64,000 nucleotides of DNA. Source: Diplonema japonicum (lineage: Eukaryota; Euglenozoa; Diplonemea; Diplonemida; Diplonemidae). The stretch lies in assembly GCA_964019335.1 (NCBI GenBank), contig OZ025705.1, positions 248,001-312,000 on the forward strand, in the 5' to 3' direction. Under the pieces are notes generated by a model. The model was not told the origin of the DNA. It worked only from the letters and a program-made list of their open reading frames with translations, and made no database searches. The position numbers and the translations under genes were made by a program. Each line of letters opens with the position of its first letter. The first letter of the stretch is position 1. Shown piece after piece: positions 44,881 through 54,147 of the stretch.

Positions 44881-45053
44881 GTTTGCGATTGGTGTTTGTG
44901 GGGCTGCAGATGGGGGTGGGGGGGTTTGCATTTAAAGAATGCTTTTGCTGCCAAAAAATAAAATAAATCAATAAAAGTAAAACCAGGGGGGGGGGGGGTA
45001 AGTACCTCACTCTTGCTTGTGACGAGGGGGACAGGGTGGGTGGGGGGTTAGAA

Positions 45054-45130
45054 ACTATATAAAAAGAGGGCTGCAAAAGCCGTAGCTGTTGCTATCCACT
45101 CTTTCTCTTGTTTCAAAATCAAAGATAAGT
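45054..45130 (-). promoter_or_regulatory. Conserved intergenic block, copy 4
   Basis: Identical to copy 1 as part of the same duplication. Confidence 0.42.
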
Positions 45131-45244
45131 TTAAAGACGGGGGAAGAGGAGGGACTCTTTCCTCCTCGAAAAAAACAACTTTTTTATCTACAATTGCGGG
45201 GGGGGGGGGGGGGATAAAGAAAAATAAAAGGGCACAGAGAGGGC

Positions 45245-45523
45245 TTATTTCCCAGGGAACTGAGCGTTCTTCTGCTGCTCAAGGAGTTCCTGGAACTTCT
45301 GCTTGAAGTGAGCGGAGTGGTCCCTCATCTTCTTGTTGAACTTGTCGGTGTGCTCCTTGATCATCTTCTCGAACTTGTCGTAGTGCTCCTTCATCTCAGG
45401 CGACAGGGTCGACTCGTCGGGCTTGTCCGCGAAGAACTTCTTGTTCTGCTCCTCCATCTTCTTGCTGAACTCGGCATCGAGGCGGTCGAGTTTGTCGCTG
45501 AACTCCTGGTACGTGGTGCACAT
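45245..45523 (-). CDS. 92-residue amphipathic 11-mer repeat protein, copy 3
   Basis: Same 92-residue protein. Its downstream side matches copy 1 and its upstream side matches copy 2, so it marks the joint between the two duplicated segments. Its leader has more than 30 A residues directly before the ATG. Confidence 0.75.
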   Translation of the reverse strand: MCTTYQEFSDKLDRLDAEFSKKMEEQNKKFFADKPDESTLSPEMKEHYDKFEKMIKEHTDKFNKKMRDHSAHFKQKFQELLEQQKNAQFPGK

Positions 45524-45528
45524 CTTTT

Positions 45529-45568
<40 letters not shown>

Positions 45569-46685
45569 GTTGTTTAAAGGTTGTTTGTGTTGTGTGGCCC
45601 TTTTTGTTGTCTTATTTTGGAAAGAAGAACGATTCATAGAAAACACAAAATATAAACGGATTCATTTTTCTCTTTTCCTTCCCCCTTCCTGTCCCTGACG
45701 GCGCCAAAGGATATTCAACGGCCTGAGAGGTCGTCCGAAGGTTCAGAAGGGGGAAAGGAGAAAGGGAGAGAGGGAGGGAAAGTTTAAAAAAGTCGATGCA
45801 AACTCCGCGCGAGAGCCGCAGGCCAAAAAAAAAAAAAAAAAAAAAAAAAAAGAAAGAATAAGAAAAGTCGGAGTGTATATTTTCTTAGAAAAGGGGGCCT
45901 TCTTGTCGAGTGCATGCTGGTCACACCACAAAAAAAAAGGTTCAGAAGGGGGAAAGGAGAAAGGGAGAGAGGGAGGAAGGGAGGGGAAAGTATAAAAAAG
46001 AAGACTTGAACTGTATATTCTTAAAAGGGTACCTTCGTCCAGTGCAATGCAGGTCTGCACGCAACCACAAAAGAAGGTCACCCTCTTATTTGTTCTTTTT
46101 TTAAAGCCGCCACTTCCACGTAAAGACGATTATCACCTTTCATAAAAGGAAGCAGGGAAGACAGACAGAGGCAACAACCCGTTGCCGTCTGTTGTCGTGT
46201 TAAGGAAGAAGTGAAACTTGAAACAAACAAAAGGGGAAAACCATTTAAGGGTATCTGCGGTATGTCGCAGAAGGCTTAAATAATAAAGGTAAAAAAAAAA
46301 GGGAAACAAACGAGAGAGAAGATATGTCAGAGGAGGGGTTGTGTTTGGTTTTAAACAAAAGAAAAATACGATTGCCACAAAGGGGAGAAGGGAAAGGGGG
46401 CACATCAAACAAGAATCGTTGTGAAAGAAGAAGGAGAAAAAAAAAGAAAGAGGAAAGCATCATATGTGGGTCCACAGCGAAGAGAACACACAGACAGGTA
46501 AGCAGAGAGGTGGCGTGACTCGGAGTCACGAAAGGCCCACGCCTTTGCTTGATTTCTTGTGGTTCTCTTCTTGGTTGCCATCCTTTCTTTTTTTTCCCTT
46601 CGATTTCGGTTCATTTTAATGTTTGTTTTTTTTCTTGTTTGTTTGTTTCTTTTTCTTGTTTTTTTTTGCCAGCTCCTCAGCACCA
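45524..46685. other. Intergenic region downstream of LPMO copy 2
   Basis: Homologue of 42170-43222 with insertions. It includes a local repeat of the GGTTCAGAAGGGGGAAAGGAG stretch (about 45739 and 45939). The palindrome GTGACTCGGAGTCAC lies at 46515-46529. No gene is seen. Confidence 0.55.
46515..46529. repeat. 15-nt palindrome downstream of LPMO copy 2
   Basis: GTGACTC-G-GAGTCAC, kept between LPMO copies although surrounding sequence has drifted. Confidence 0.5.
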
Positions 46686-47678
46686 TCACCCGATGAGCTT
46701 GCACTGAGAGGCAACGTCGCACTTCACCCTGCACTGGGCGTACCACTGGCTCTGCTGGTAGCAACGGCTCGGTGCCTCACAGCAAGAGGGTGACGACAGG
46801 CAGCTTCCCCACTCCGCGATCTTGGGACCAGAGCAGGTGCCCGCGGGAGGGGGCAGGTTCGTGGGGACGGTTGCGGTGGTGGTACTGCTGCCGCTGTTGC
46901 TGCTGCTGGTGGTGGTGGTACTGCCACCACTGCTGCTGCTGCTGCTGCCACTGCTGGTGGTGGTGGTACTGCCACCAGTGTTGCTGCTGCTGCTGCTGGT
47001 ACTACCACCACCACTGCTGCTGCTGGTACTGCCACTGCTGGTGGTGGTGGTGGTACTGCCACCACTGTTGCTGCTGCTGCTGCCACCATTACCACTACCA
47101 AAGTTGTTGCTGGCACCGTTGAAGTCAAGGTCGATGGCGTTGTAGAAGCTGGCAGAGGTGTCACCGACATCCCAGACTGCAAGGACCACGTGGTAGCCGC
47201 TCCTGGTCGGGACCGTGCAGGAGTGGGTCACCCCAGAGAGAGGAGGCTGCTGCATCTCCCCGTCCACCGTGCAGAAGGGGGTCCCCTCCAAGGTCTCCCT
47301 CCCGAGAGGGTCCACCCCGTTCCACCCTTCCTTCGTGATGAAGTACCTCCAGTCCCGCGTCACGTGGTTCGCCCTGAAGGCCCACGTGAAGTCCATCGCC
47401 CCGCTGCTCACAGAGGTCTTCGCCCACCTCGTCGTCGACTGCTCGTTCAGGGGCGCCCAGTTGTCCTTCCCAGCAGCAGCCACCGTCCCGTCCGCAGGGC
47501 CCGTCTCGGGGTACCGGTCCTCCCCCTCCACGCTCTGCGGCTCGTACTGCACCGCCCCGCAGTTCGTGTTCCTCTTCTGGTTGCACGACCAGCTCCTCGA
47601 CGACGGGGTCACCACGTAGCCGTGCCCCTGTGCTGAGGCGAACAGGGCGGTCACGCAGACAACAGAGCGCAGCATCAT
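46686..47678 (-). CDS. AA10 lytic polysaccharide monooxygenase (CBP21-like), copy 2
   Basis: Encodes 330 residues. Cleavage after residue 18 exposes His19 as the N-terminal copper ligand (HGYVVTPSSRSW). VQYEPQSVEG, GPADG, the second copper ligand His105 in ANHVTRDWRYFITK, and [11 protein letters not shown] near the end follow chitin-active bacterial AA10 enzymes such as CBP21 closely. A Ser/Thr/Gly linker (about 205-275) leads to the C-terminal Cys module (about 280-330; [15 protein letters not shown]). It would oxidatively cleave crystalline chitin outside the cell, preparing it for the GH18 chitinase at 50385. AA10 enzymes are mainly bacterial and viral, so horizontal origin is likely. Start MM: either Met is possible. 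Confidence 0.93.
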   Translation of the reverse strand: MMLRSVVCVTALFASAQGHGYVVTPSSRSWSCNQKRNTNCGAVQYEPQSVEGEDRYPETGPADGTVAAAGKDNWAPLNEQSTTRWAKTSVSSGAMDFTWAFRANHVTRDWRYFITKEGWNGVDPLGRETLEGTPFCTVDGEMQQPPLSGVTHSCTVPTRSGYHVVLAVWDVGDTSASFYNAIDLDFNGASNNFGSGNGGSSSSNSGGSTTTTTSSGSTSSSSGGGSTSSSSSNTGGSTTTTSSGSSSSSSGGSTTTTSSSNSGSSTTTATVPTNLPPPAGTCSGPKIAEWGSCLSSPSCCEAPSRCYQQSQWYAQCRVKCDVASQCKLIG

Positions 47679-48370
47679 TTCTTTGTTGTTGTTTTTTTTT
47701 TTTTTTAAAGTGTTTTGGGGTTACAAAAACCTGGGTGCGTTGAGGTGGATAGGAAAGGAGAAGGAATAAAAGGAAATAAAGAAGCCCCTCCCTCAATTCT
47801 GTACCAAAGCAAAGGAGCAAAATACAGAAAGGGGGTGAGATAGGGGGTGAGTGAAGAAAAAAAGAGAACATCTTCAACATCAGCAGCTTTTCTCTTTCGT
47901 TCTTTTTATTTTATTTTTTTTCGGACAAGAACTGTAGCAAATGGCTAAGAGGAGAAGGGGAAGAAGAAAAAGTTGGTGGTTGATGCACACCAACCAAGTT
48001 AGGGAGAAGCCAAAAGCAAAAACAAAAACAAAAGGAGTATGCTGCACACCTTGGAGGAAGAAATAAATATTTCAAAAAAAAGAAGAAGAAACCCCATTGA
48101 TCTTCCAGGATAGCCTGTGGAAGTATGGAACCAAATGAAATGAAATGAAGACCCTCCAGCGCACACACATATCGGAAAAAAATAAGAAAATCAAAAAACG
48201 GAGAGAAATAAAAGAGCGAAAGAAAGAAAGGAAGGAAAAAACCCCCAACAAAGATAGTGGGGAAGAACTTGGTGTTTTTGAGATTTAAGATTTAGTGACT
48301 CATCGGAAATTTAAACATCACACAAAAGAGAAGCGAAAAAGAAGTGTTTTATTTTTCTTTTTTTTTCATT
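47679..48370. other. Intergenic spacer, GST to LPMO copy 2
   Basis: No gene is seen. Near the LPMO start the minus strand has CCACCTCAACGCACCCAG, a splice-acceptor candidate. At 47867-47893 there is a 27-bp near-match to the start-codon region of the propeller gene (39467-39493). Confidence 0.5.
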
Positions 48371-49117
48371 TTATTGTTTGAGGAGGATGTCAGAGCAGCC
48401 CTGCTGCTTGCAGACCTCTTCCAGATTGGAGGCGTTGCTCTCGCAGGAGAGACCCTTTGCATGCATCCTGCCCAGAACAGTCGACTCGGAGAGGTAGAAG
48501 TTCGCGAAGGGTGTCATGAAGTCCTCGGAGATGCTCTTCTCGCAGAGCCCCGTCTTCATGAGGGCTGCCCGCCAGTTTTGCACCTTCGGGTAGCCGTGAG
48601 CAAAGTCGTAGCCGGTCTTCTCCTTGATGATCTGTGTTCGGTGCAGCAAAGGAAGCCAGGTCATGTCCACTGTGCTCACGGTGTCGCTGTTGAAGAACTC
48701 CGCCCCCCCAAGCACCTTCTCCACCTTCGCAAAGGCCGTCGCTATCTTCATCGTCCGCTCCCTCAACGTCTCCCCGTCACTGCTGGACTGCGCCCCGCAC
48801 TGCGGCATGTAGTTCTTGCTCCCGAGGTACCCCCAAGCCCTGTTCTGCGCCCTCTGCACGAGGCTCAGGTCCGGCTGCAGGGCAGGGTAAGCCTCCTCGA
48901 TGTACTCCGCGATCGCCTCCGACTCGAACAGCACCTCCTCCTTCTCGGTCACAAGCAGCGGCACCTGCCCGTTGGGCGAGATGTCCAAAAACCACTGCGG
49001 CTTCTCCTTCAGGTTGATGTACTCCACAACGTAAGGGGTCTTCTTCGCCTCCAGCAGGGCCGTGATCCGCTGAACGAAGGGGCAGATCTTGAAGCTGATC
49101 ACTTTTAACACCGGCAT
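48371..49117 (-). CDS. Glutathione S-transferase, omega/TDR-like
   Basis: Encodes 248 residues. The N-terminal thioredoxin fold begins with VISFKICPFVQR, where Cys is the expected catalytic residue of omega-type and thiol-dependent reductase enzymes. The cis-Pro is in GQVPLLV and the glutathione-binding acidic/Ser pair is in FESEAIAEYIEEAYP. An all-helical C-terminal domain follows (about 90-248). Likely cytosolic glutathione-dependent reductase or dehydroascorbate/thiol transferase. It has no signal peptide, unlike most of its neighbours. An A-rich leader precedes the ATG. Confidence 0.9.
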   Translation of the reverse strand: MPVLKVISFKICPFVQRITALLEAKKTPYVVEYINLKEKPQWFLDISPNGQVPLLVTEKEEVLFESEAIAEYIEEAYPALQPDLSLVQRAQNRAWGYLGSKNYMPQCGAQSSSDGETLRERTMKIATAFAKVEKVLGGAEFFNSDTVSTVDMTWLPLLHRTQIIKEKTGYDFAHGYPKVQNWRAALMKTGLCEKSISEDFMTPFANFYLSESTVLGRMHAKGLSCESNASNLEEVCKQQGCSDILLKQ

Positions 49118-50384
49118 TTTGCTTCTTTTTTTTTTTGTTTGTTTTTTGTTTTTCTTTTTTTATGGTGGTCTACTTTAAAGAACGTTTCCCATTAGGATAT
49201 AGTTTGTTGTGTTTTGCAGGTAAGCGGTACTCATAATCCCACTTAGGGCCACTCTTGCGAGAAAGAAACCCTAAGGTCATTGACCGACGAATTCGAAAGC
49301 AAGCTTCTAATATCCTAAATTCCTGGTTCAAGACGTGCTTCCTTTTTCTTCGGAAAGAATGCTGTTGACGGGTGGCTGGGGAGACGGCGTTAGCTGCATG
49401 AAAAAAAGCGAGTGTGGGGAATAAAATAGAAACAAGTAAAAGCGTTAAAAATCGAGAGAAAGGGAGAAGGAGGAGGAGGAGGAGAAGAAAAAGAAAATTG
49501 TACCAAAGAAGAGAGGCGGGGTTGTGACTTTCAAACAATATCCTTTATTAGAACGTTACAACCCCTCTTCTTGTTGTACGTACTCTTATTTTTTTTCTTC
49601 GACCCGGGGAGAATCGCCTGAAAGGGCAGTCCAAGCTACACCTGAACCTGCCCAAAACGGGAAAAAAGTGGATCAAAACGCGGTTAGGCGGTAGTGTTAG
49701 AAAAAAAAGTTTATTTTTGGTTTTTCCATTCTCTCTTTTTTTGATGTTTCCGTGTTTTTTTTTTTTTTTTTTTCTTCTTCTTTGGTCTTACGCTCAAACA
49801 AGGGATGAAGATGATAAGGCGGACCTTCATTGCTCTTGCTCGGCACAAAGAAAAGGAAAAAAAAGAAAACAAGGGAAGTAGAGAAGGAGAAGACTACCAT
49901 TTACCTATTATACATGCAGTAGAAAATTTTGGTATTGCAGTGCCTGCCACATGTGTTGTTGATTTGACAAGAGCCTAACGAATACTAGATAAAAGCAACA
50001 AAAGAAAAAGCAGGAAAGAGGGGGAAAATGCAAGAGGAAAGCAAAGACACCAATAACAGAGAAGGTAGAGGTATGTGTAGGTATCCAGCAACTCTTTTTT
50101 TTTTTTTTTTTTTTTTTCCATCTTTTCCTTGTTTTTTTCTCTAGTTTAACAGTGAACCGATTCTCGATCTCACAAAAAAAAAAAAAAAGAAAAAAAAAAA
50201 AAAAAAGAGAGGGAAGGAAATATGTAGTGAAACAAAGGAGCCTTTTCCCAAAAGAGCACGTGACAAACGTGTCAGGGTCTGTGAGGGACGCTCCTGAAAG
50301 AAAGGAAATGTTTAGGGCAATTTCACATGTTACACAAACGCAACGGGGCCACCCCCCTCTTGTTCGTCGCGTTGTGCCAGCAGT
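49118..50384. other. 1.27-kb gene-free spacer
   Basis: Between chitinase and GST. It contains A/T runs near 49760 and 50097-50117 and A runs near 50175-50206. I see no tRNA, CDS or repeat that can be supported. Confidence 0.5.
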
Positions 50385-51869
50385 CTAGTTGCTGATCCTC
50401 TCGCACCCCTCTGCATTGTTGCAAGCAGGCAGGCACCTAGCCCAAAACTGGCTTTCTTTGTAGCACGACAGACCAGCCACACAGCAGTTCGGTTTCGAGA
50501 GGCATCCTTCCCACTGATTAAACCTGGTAGCACAGCTAGTAGAGGTGACTGGAACAGGCTCGGGTGTCGGGACAGGAGTTGGGACAGGGGTTGGGACAGG
50601 AGTGGGAACAGGGGTCTCCTCCATAGTGGTGTCCTCGGGAGCAGCATTGCTACCATTGTTGTTGCTGTTCTTGTTGTTGGCGCTGCACCCCCTGGCAGGG
50701 CTGACGGAGGCACTGACCGCCTGGGACCAGGCCCCGTTGGTGTCGTGAAGAGCGACCCAGAAGAAGGCCCCCCCGTTGCAGGGGTACTCCTTGTTCAGGT
50801 CATTCATCACGCTGACAGCCCGCTGCGCGTTGCTGTTGGAGTTGGTCCCCCCGCAGTCGCTGATGCAGAAGCCGAAGACGATCCTCGTCGGGTCGTTCCC
50901 GAGCACATCCGTCACAAGGGTCTTGAGGTGCGCCAGGGCGGGGGTGGTTCCCCCGTTGATCCCGTCCCTGTTGGGGGTCGTGATCCCGTTGTAGTACTGC
51001 GGCATGAGGAAGTCCACGGAGCTTGCTGTCTCCTTGATGACGTTGTAGTAGCCTCTCCCCTGCACGAGGTCGACGTCGATCGGGGTGTGCGTCACGATGT
51101 TGGCCCCAACGGCGAGCTTCTGCTTCAGCCCGACAGTCACCTCCTTCAAAAAGGCCTGCGCCTGTGCCCCCTTCGCGAAGGGGGACCCGTTGTGCCCGTC
51201 CTCGTAGTAGTACTCGTAGTCGATGTCCACCCCGTCGAAGCCCTGGTCCCGCGAGATGTCCACCAGTTGCTGGATCACGAAGTCCTCCTTCCCGTAGCAG
51301 TACTCCCAGCAGTCGTTCTTCCCGTCCCAGTGGCCCCCCATCCCGGCCCCGCCGAAGGACAGGATCACCTTCTTCCCAGCCGCACGCCACTTCTGCACCA
51401 GGGCGGGCTGCGGGGCGTTCTCGCACACCGGCACGGGCGTCGAGATCACGCACTGCTGGTTGCAGGTGTTCTTCGTGGGGTTATACGTGTAGGTCACCGC
51501 GAAGGACACGAGGACGTGTGTGTAGGAGCTCATCTGTGCGTCGGTGGGGCACGTCTGCCAGTTCCCGACGAAGGCCACCATCCTGTTGTCGTCGGAGGCC
51601 TGCGCAGAGGGGCCGGGCTGAGTGGCAGGCGGGGCCGGCTGCGAGGGTGTGGTCGGTGTTGTGGGTGCCATGCCCCCCCTTGTGGGGCACCATGTCGCAC
51701 CGTTTGCTGCGCACGTGCTGGCGCTGCCACCGCCTGCATAGCAGGGCTCCGCCCACTCTGGCTTGAAGCACGGTGCACCCATGTCGATGCAGCGCTGGCA
51801 CTGTGCAGCCGTCTGCCCAGAGGCACTCGCCGCGAGCAGCAGCACCAACCCGAACGCCTTCAGTGTCAT
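50385..51869 (-). CDS. Secreted GH18 chitinase with two Cys modules
   Basis: Encodes 494 residues. Signal peptide 1-18; N-terminal Cys module about 23-63 (CQRCIDMGAPCF, GGGSAST, TWCP), shared with the Ser-rich protein at 33777. A Pro/Thr linker is followed by the GH18 barrel, about 97-390, with SFGG at 171-174 and the catalytic DGVDIDYEYY, where Glu219 is the acid. A linker of VPTP repeats leads to the C-terminal Cys module (about 446-494; CLSKPNCCVAGLSCY, FWARC). It hydrolyses chitin chains outside the cell. The architecture, with terminal modules common to its neighbours, indicates a co-evolved enzyme set. The minus-strand acceptor candidate TTCTCCTTCTCAG is at about 51951-51939. Confidence 0.95.
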   Translation of the reverse strand: MTLKAFGLVLLLAASASGQTAAQCQRCIDMGAPCFKPEWAEPCYAGGGSASTCAANGATWCPTRGGMAPTTPTTPSQPAPPATQPGPSAQASDDNRMVAFVGNWQTCPTDAQMSSYTHVLVSFAVTYTYNPTKNTCNQQCVISTPVPVCENAPQPALVQKWRAAGKKVILSFGGAGMGGHWDGKNDCWEYCYGKEDFVIQQLVDISRDQGFDGVDIDYEYYYEDGHNGSPFAKGAQAQAFLKEVTVGLKQKLAVGANIVTHTPIDVDLVQGRGYYNVIKETASSVDFLMPQYYNGITTPNRDGINGGTTPALAHLKTLVTDVLGNDPTRIVFGFCISDCGGTNSNSNAQRAVSVMNDLNKEYPCNGGAFFWVALHDTNGAWSQAVSASVSPARGCSANNKNSNNNGSNAAPEDTTMEETPVPTPVPTPVPTPVPTPEPVPVTSTSCATRFNQWEGCLSKPNCCVAGLSCYKESQFWARCLPACNNAEGCERISN

Positions 51870-51938
51870 CTTGTTGTGTGTTTACAAACTATGTGTTAAT
51901 GTGTATTTTTGTGGTTTGTTGTTCATATTTATAATACT

Positions 51939-51958
51939 CTGAGAAGGAGAACACAGTG
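51939..51958 (-). promoter_or_regulatory. Putative spliced-leader acceptor of chitinase
   Basis: Minus strand TGTTCTCCTTCTCAG with AG at 51940-51939, 70 nt upstream of the ATG. Function inferred. Confidence 0.42.
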
Positions 51959-51973
51959 CAAATAGACCGCCGC

Positions 51974-52040
51974 GAGGCGTTTCCCGAGGTTGCTGAGGAA
52001 GAGGTGTTCTTCCTCCACAAGGAGCGTGAGGACCATCGCA
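51974..52040 (-). pseudogene. 67-bp relic of a propeller-protein gene
   Basis: About 59 of 67 bases match 37551-37617 of the propeller gene. The translated relic AMVLTLLVEEEHLFLSNLGK corresponds to AMVLALLVEGDHLFLSGLGK of the intact protein. It lies between chitinase and the FHA gene, so another copy of the propeller gene once lay here or a fragment was pasted in. Confidence 0.8.
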
Positions 52041-52100
52041 GCATACGGCTGCACCTCAAAAAAAAAGGGGGGGGGGAATAATTGAGCGATGCCATAGTGT

Positions 52101-53492
52101 CTATTGTTGCTTATCAGATCGCCTCCGACGCACCCACTTCCGCTTGCGAACACCATCGTCGGGATGAGGTGCAGTGTGGTAAGGGGACTCCCAAGAACGG
52201 GCATACTGCCAGCCGTCGACTTTAGTTGCATCTTGTGGGATGTCGATGTACCAGTCGGTCAGCCAGATCCACGAAAGCTGTTTTGCCACAAGCTCTATCT
52301 CTTTAAAGGAAGACGATCTCCCGTTGTGGGTATAGACGGGTACTTCATGTTTCCCTCGAAAACGTTTTTTCCAACCGATGAGCGGGAAGTGTTTCTGATT
52401 TTCGTACAGGACCTCGGACTCCGGTTTGCGTTGTTCCATGCGTTCCAGAGCACGCTCACACTCTAGAAGCTTCTGGTTGTACAATTGCAAGCGTACCTCT
52501 GCGAGTAGTCGGTCTTTCTCGGAGCTGTCGACGTCGGTGTGGTTGGACTGCCCGATCTCTGATAGAACCTGCGGGAGAAGGTTGCCGTCGTTGTGGTCGT
52601 CATCTTCTTCTTCAAGCGCCTCGACAAATTTCATAGTGGTGTCTCCTAAAACAATGCGGTCGCCGTCATGAAGCGGGGTTTCTTCCCCTTTGCACAACAC
52701 GGCACCATTAAGGTACACGGTCCCATGACGTAAACTGATTGTGACGCTGTATGTAGGTTCAGCTCCGCAACAAAGCACAGCAGAGACTACCTTGTCACTG
52801 CTGTCTATACGTATTGCAGCATCGTGAGAGGTCCCCATAGTTGTCTCGCCCGGGAGAATGTAATAAGCACGCACGCAGTTCATCACCAACCGTGGGTGAG
52901 TCTCCCGCTTTGTTGATGCGATCCCTCTTGCTTCCAAATCCGTTCTTGTGTCTCGCAAAGTGTCTGCCGATCGACTTATACTGCTCAAAGCATCCTTCAT
53001 GCTATCACGCAGCCCTGTCGATTCCTGCGATAAATCAAATCTCAATGTGTATATATTCATTGTTTCCGTTTTGCCCTTCAGCTGCGATGTGTACACCTCA
53101 CTTGTCACAGTGTCGAAAAGGTACCCTGTATGGTGTTGGGACCATAGGGATGTTATTGTTATTGAAGCGGGTGATGGGTGATAGAGTTGTTTTGTGGGGT
53201 TGAAGGGAGTCTCGGAACCGTTTAAGTGTCCCATGGCCTCTCCAGATGTTACGATCTTGTCCGAGACTAGATCGAAGTACTCTCCATGTGTCGTACGTTT
53301 TACTTGTACGGCTGCTGTGGTGACCTCTTCTTCTTTGTTGTTCCCCGCCCATGCAGCTACGCGTGGAATTTCATCCAGTAGATTCTCCCCTATAACCACC
53401 AAGACCCTCGATTCTCTGTCGGCGATGCTGTCCGCTTCTCTCCATGTGCCGTCTTTTGTTTTTGTGAAATATTTTGGGGGACATTTTCCCAT
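52101..53492 (-). CDS. FHA plus dysferlin-domain protein
   Basis: Encodes 463 residues. The middle (about 206-291) is an FHA phosphothreonine-binding domain (YYILPGETTMGTSHDAAIRI, GTVYLNGAVL, HDGDRIVLGD). The C-terminus (about 368-461) matches the dysferlin/TECPR/peroxin DysF pattern (LTDWYIDIPQ, DGWQYARSW, KRKWVRRRR). The N-terminus is unassigned; a short helical stretch precedes the DysF region. The combination suggests a phospho-dependent adaptor at membranes or peroxisome/endosome surfaces (inference). An ATG 14 codons upstream sits inside a pyrimidine tract ending TTTAAAG, so the start at 53492 is chosen. No intron. Confidence 0.82.
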   Translation of the reverse strand: MGKCPPKYFTKTKDGTWREADSIADRESRVLVVIGENLLDEIPRVAAWAGNNKEEEVTTAAVQVKRTTHGEYFDLVSDKIVTSGEAMGHLNGSETPFNPTKQLYHPSPASITITSLWSQHHTGYLFDTVTSEVYTSQLKGKTETMNIYTLRFDLSQESTGLRDSMKDALSSISRSADTLRDTRTDLEARGIASTKRETHPRLVMNCVRAYYILPGETTMGTSHDAAIRIDSSDKVVSAVLCCGAEPTYSVTISLRHGTVYLNGAVLCKGEETPLHDGDRIVLGDTTMKFVEALEEEDDDHNDGNLLPQVLSEIGQSNHTDVDSSEKDRLLAEVRLQLYNQKLLECERALERMEQRKPESEVLYENQKHFPLIGWKKRFRGKHEVPVYTHNGRSSSFKEIELVAKQLSWIWLTDWYIDIPQDATKVDGWQYARSWESPYHTAPHPDDGVRKRKWVRRRRSDKQQ

Positions 53493-53500
53493 TCTCCTTT

Positions 53501-53532
53501 CTTTAAAGGGGGGGTGAAGGGAAGAAAAATGC
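53501..53532 (-). promoter_or_regulatory. Putative spliced-leader acceptor of FHA gene
   Basis: Minus strand TTTTTCTTCCCTTCACCCCCCCTTTAAAG with AG at 53502-53501, only 8 nt before ATG. It overlaps the rejected upstream ATG. Function inferred. Confidence 0.42.
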
Positions 53533-54074
53533 AAGTTACAATAACTTTTTTCTGAGGGGGGGGTAAAACAAAAAACAACTCACTATGATGGGAGAAGTGA
53601 CCCAACACAAAAAAAAGAGTAAAAAAAAAAAAGTAAAAAAAAAAAAAAAACCGGACTGTAGTGAATAATACATAAGTTTGGGGGGAAGGGGAGGAAGGGG
53701 ATCTAATATACCAGTGCTGGGGGGAAGGGGAAGTACAAAGAAAAAAAAAAAAAAAAAAAAAAGATAGTTACTGTAAACCTCTTTATTTGTAAGAAAAGAA
53801 CAATGGTTTTCAGTATCACAAAAAAAAAAAGCAGCGTATCGACAGTTGGAAAGAAGAAAAAAAATGGGGGGGGAGGGGTGTGGTGAGGAACAATACAAAT
53901 ACCTTGGCACGCCAAAACAAAAAGAAAATCGATAAGATTTCACTGTGCAGGTGGTGGGGAGGGGATCACCATTCACAAGAAGTTTAAGAAATGCACACTA
54001 ATCAGATATTTTCCACCGCCCGCGGCGGTTGCTTGCCGCGAAGAGAATAGACAGGCAACCCTCACCGATCACCA
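53533..54074. other. Intergenic spacer of homopolymer runs
   Basis: Contains A and G runs (53636-53650, 53739-53762); no gene is seen. Confidence 0.5.
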
Positions 54075-54147
54075 CTATGTCCTTCCAAACGGGAAAATCG
54101 GAGTTCTAGCCTGTTTTTCAGTTTGCCAACCGCTCAGGGGCCCCGAT

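Larger units (their letters stand above)
44350..45532 (-). repeat. Segmental duplication NTF2-like plus 92-aa gene, copy 2
   Basis: Second copy of the 34612-35795 segment, offset about 9.74 kb, inserted between the two LPMO units. Beyond 45532 the sequence instead follows the 42170-42580 pattern, so this locus is a mosaic of two duplications. Confidence 0.85.

Noticed and set aside
49185-49340. Possible tRNA (GGTTCAAGACG near 49325)
   Set aside because: No acceptor stem, anticodon arm or proper T-arm could be paired.
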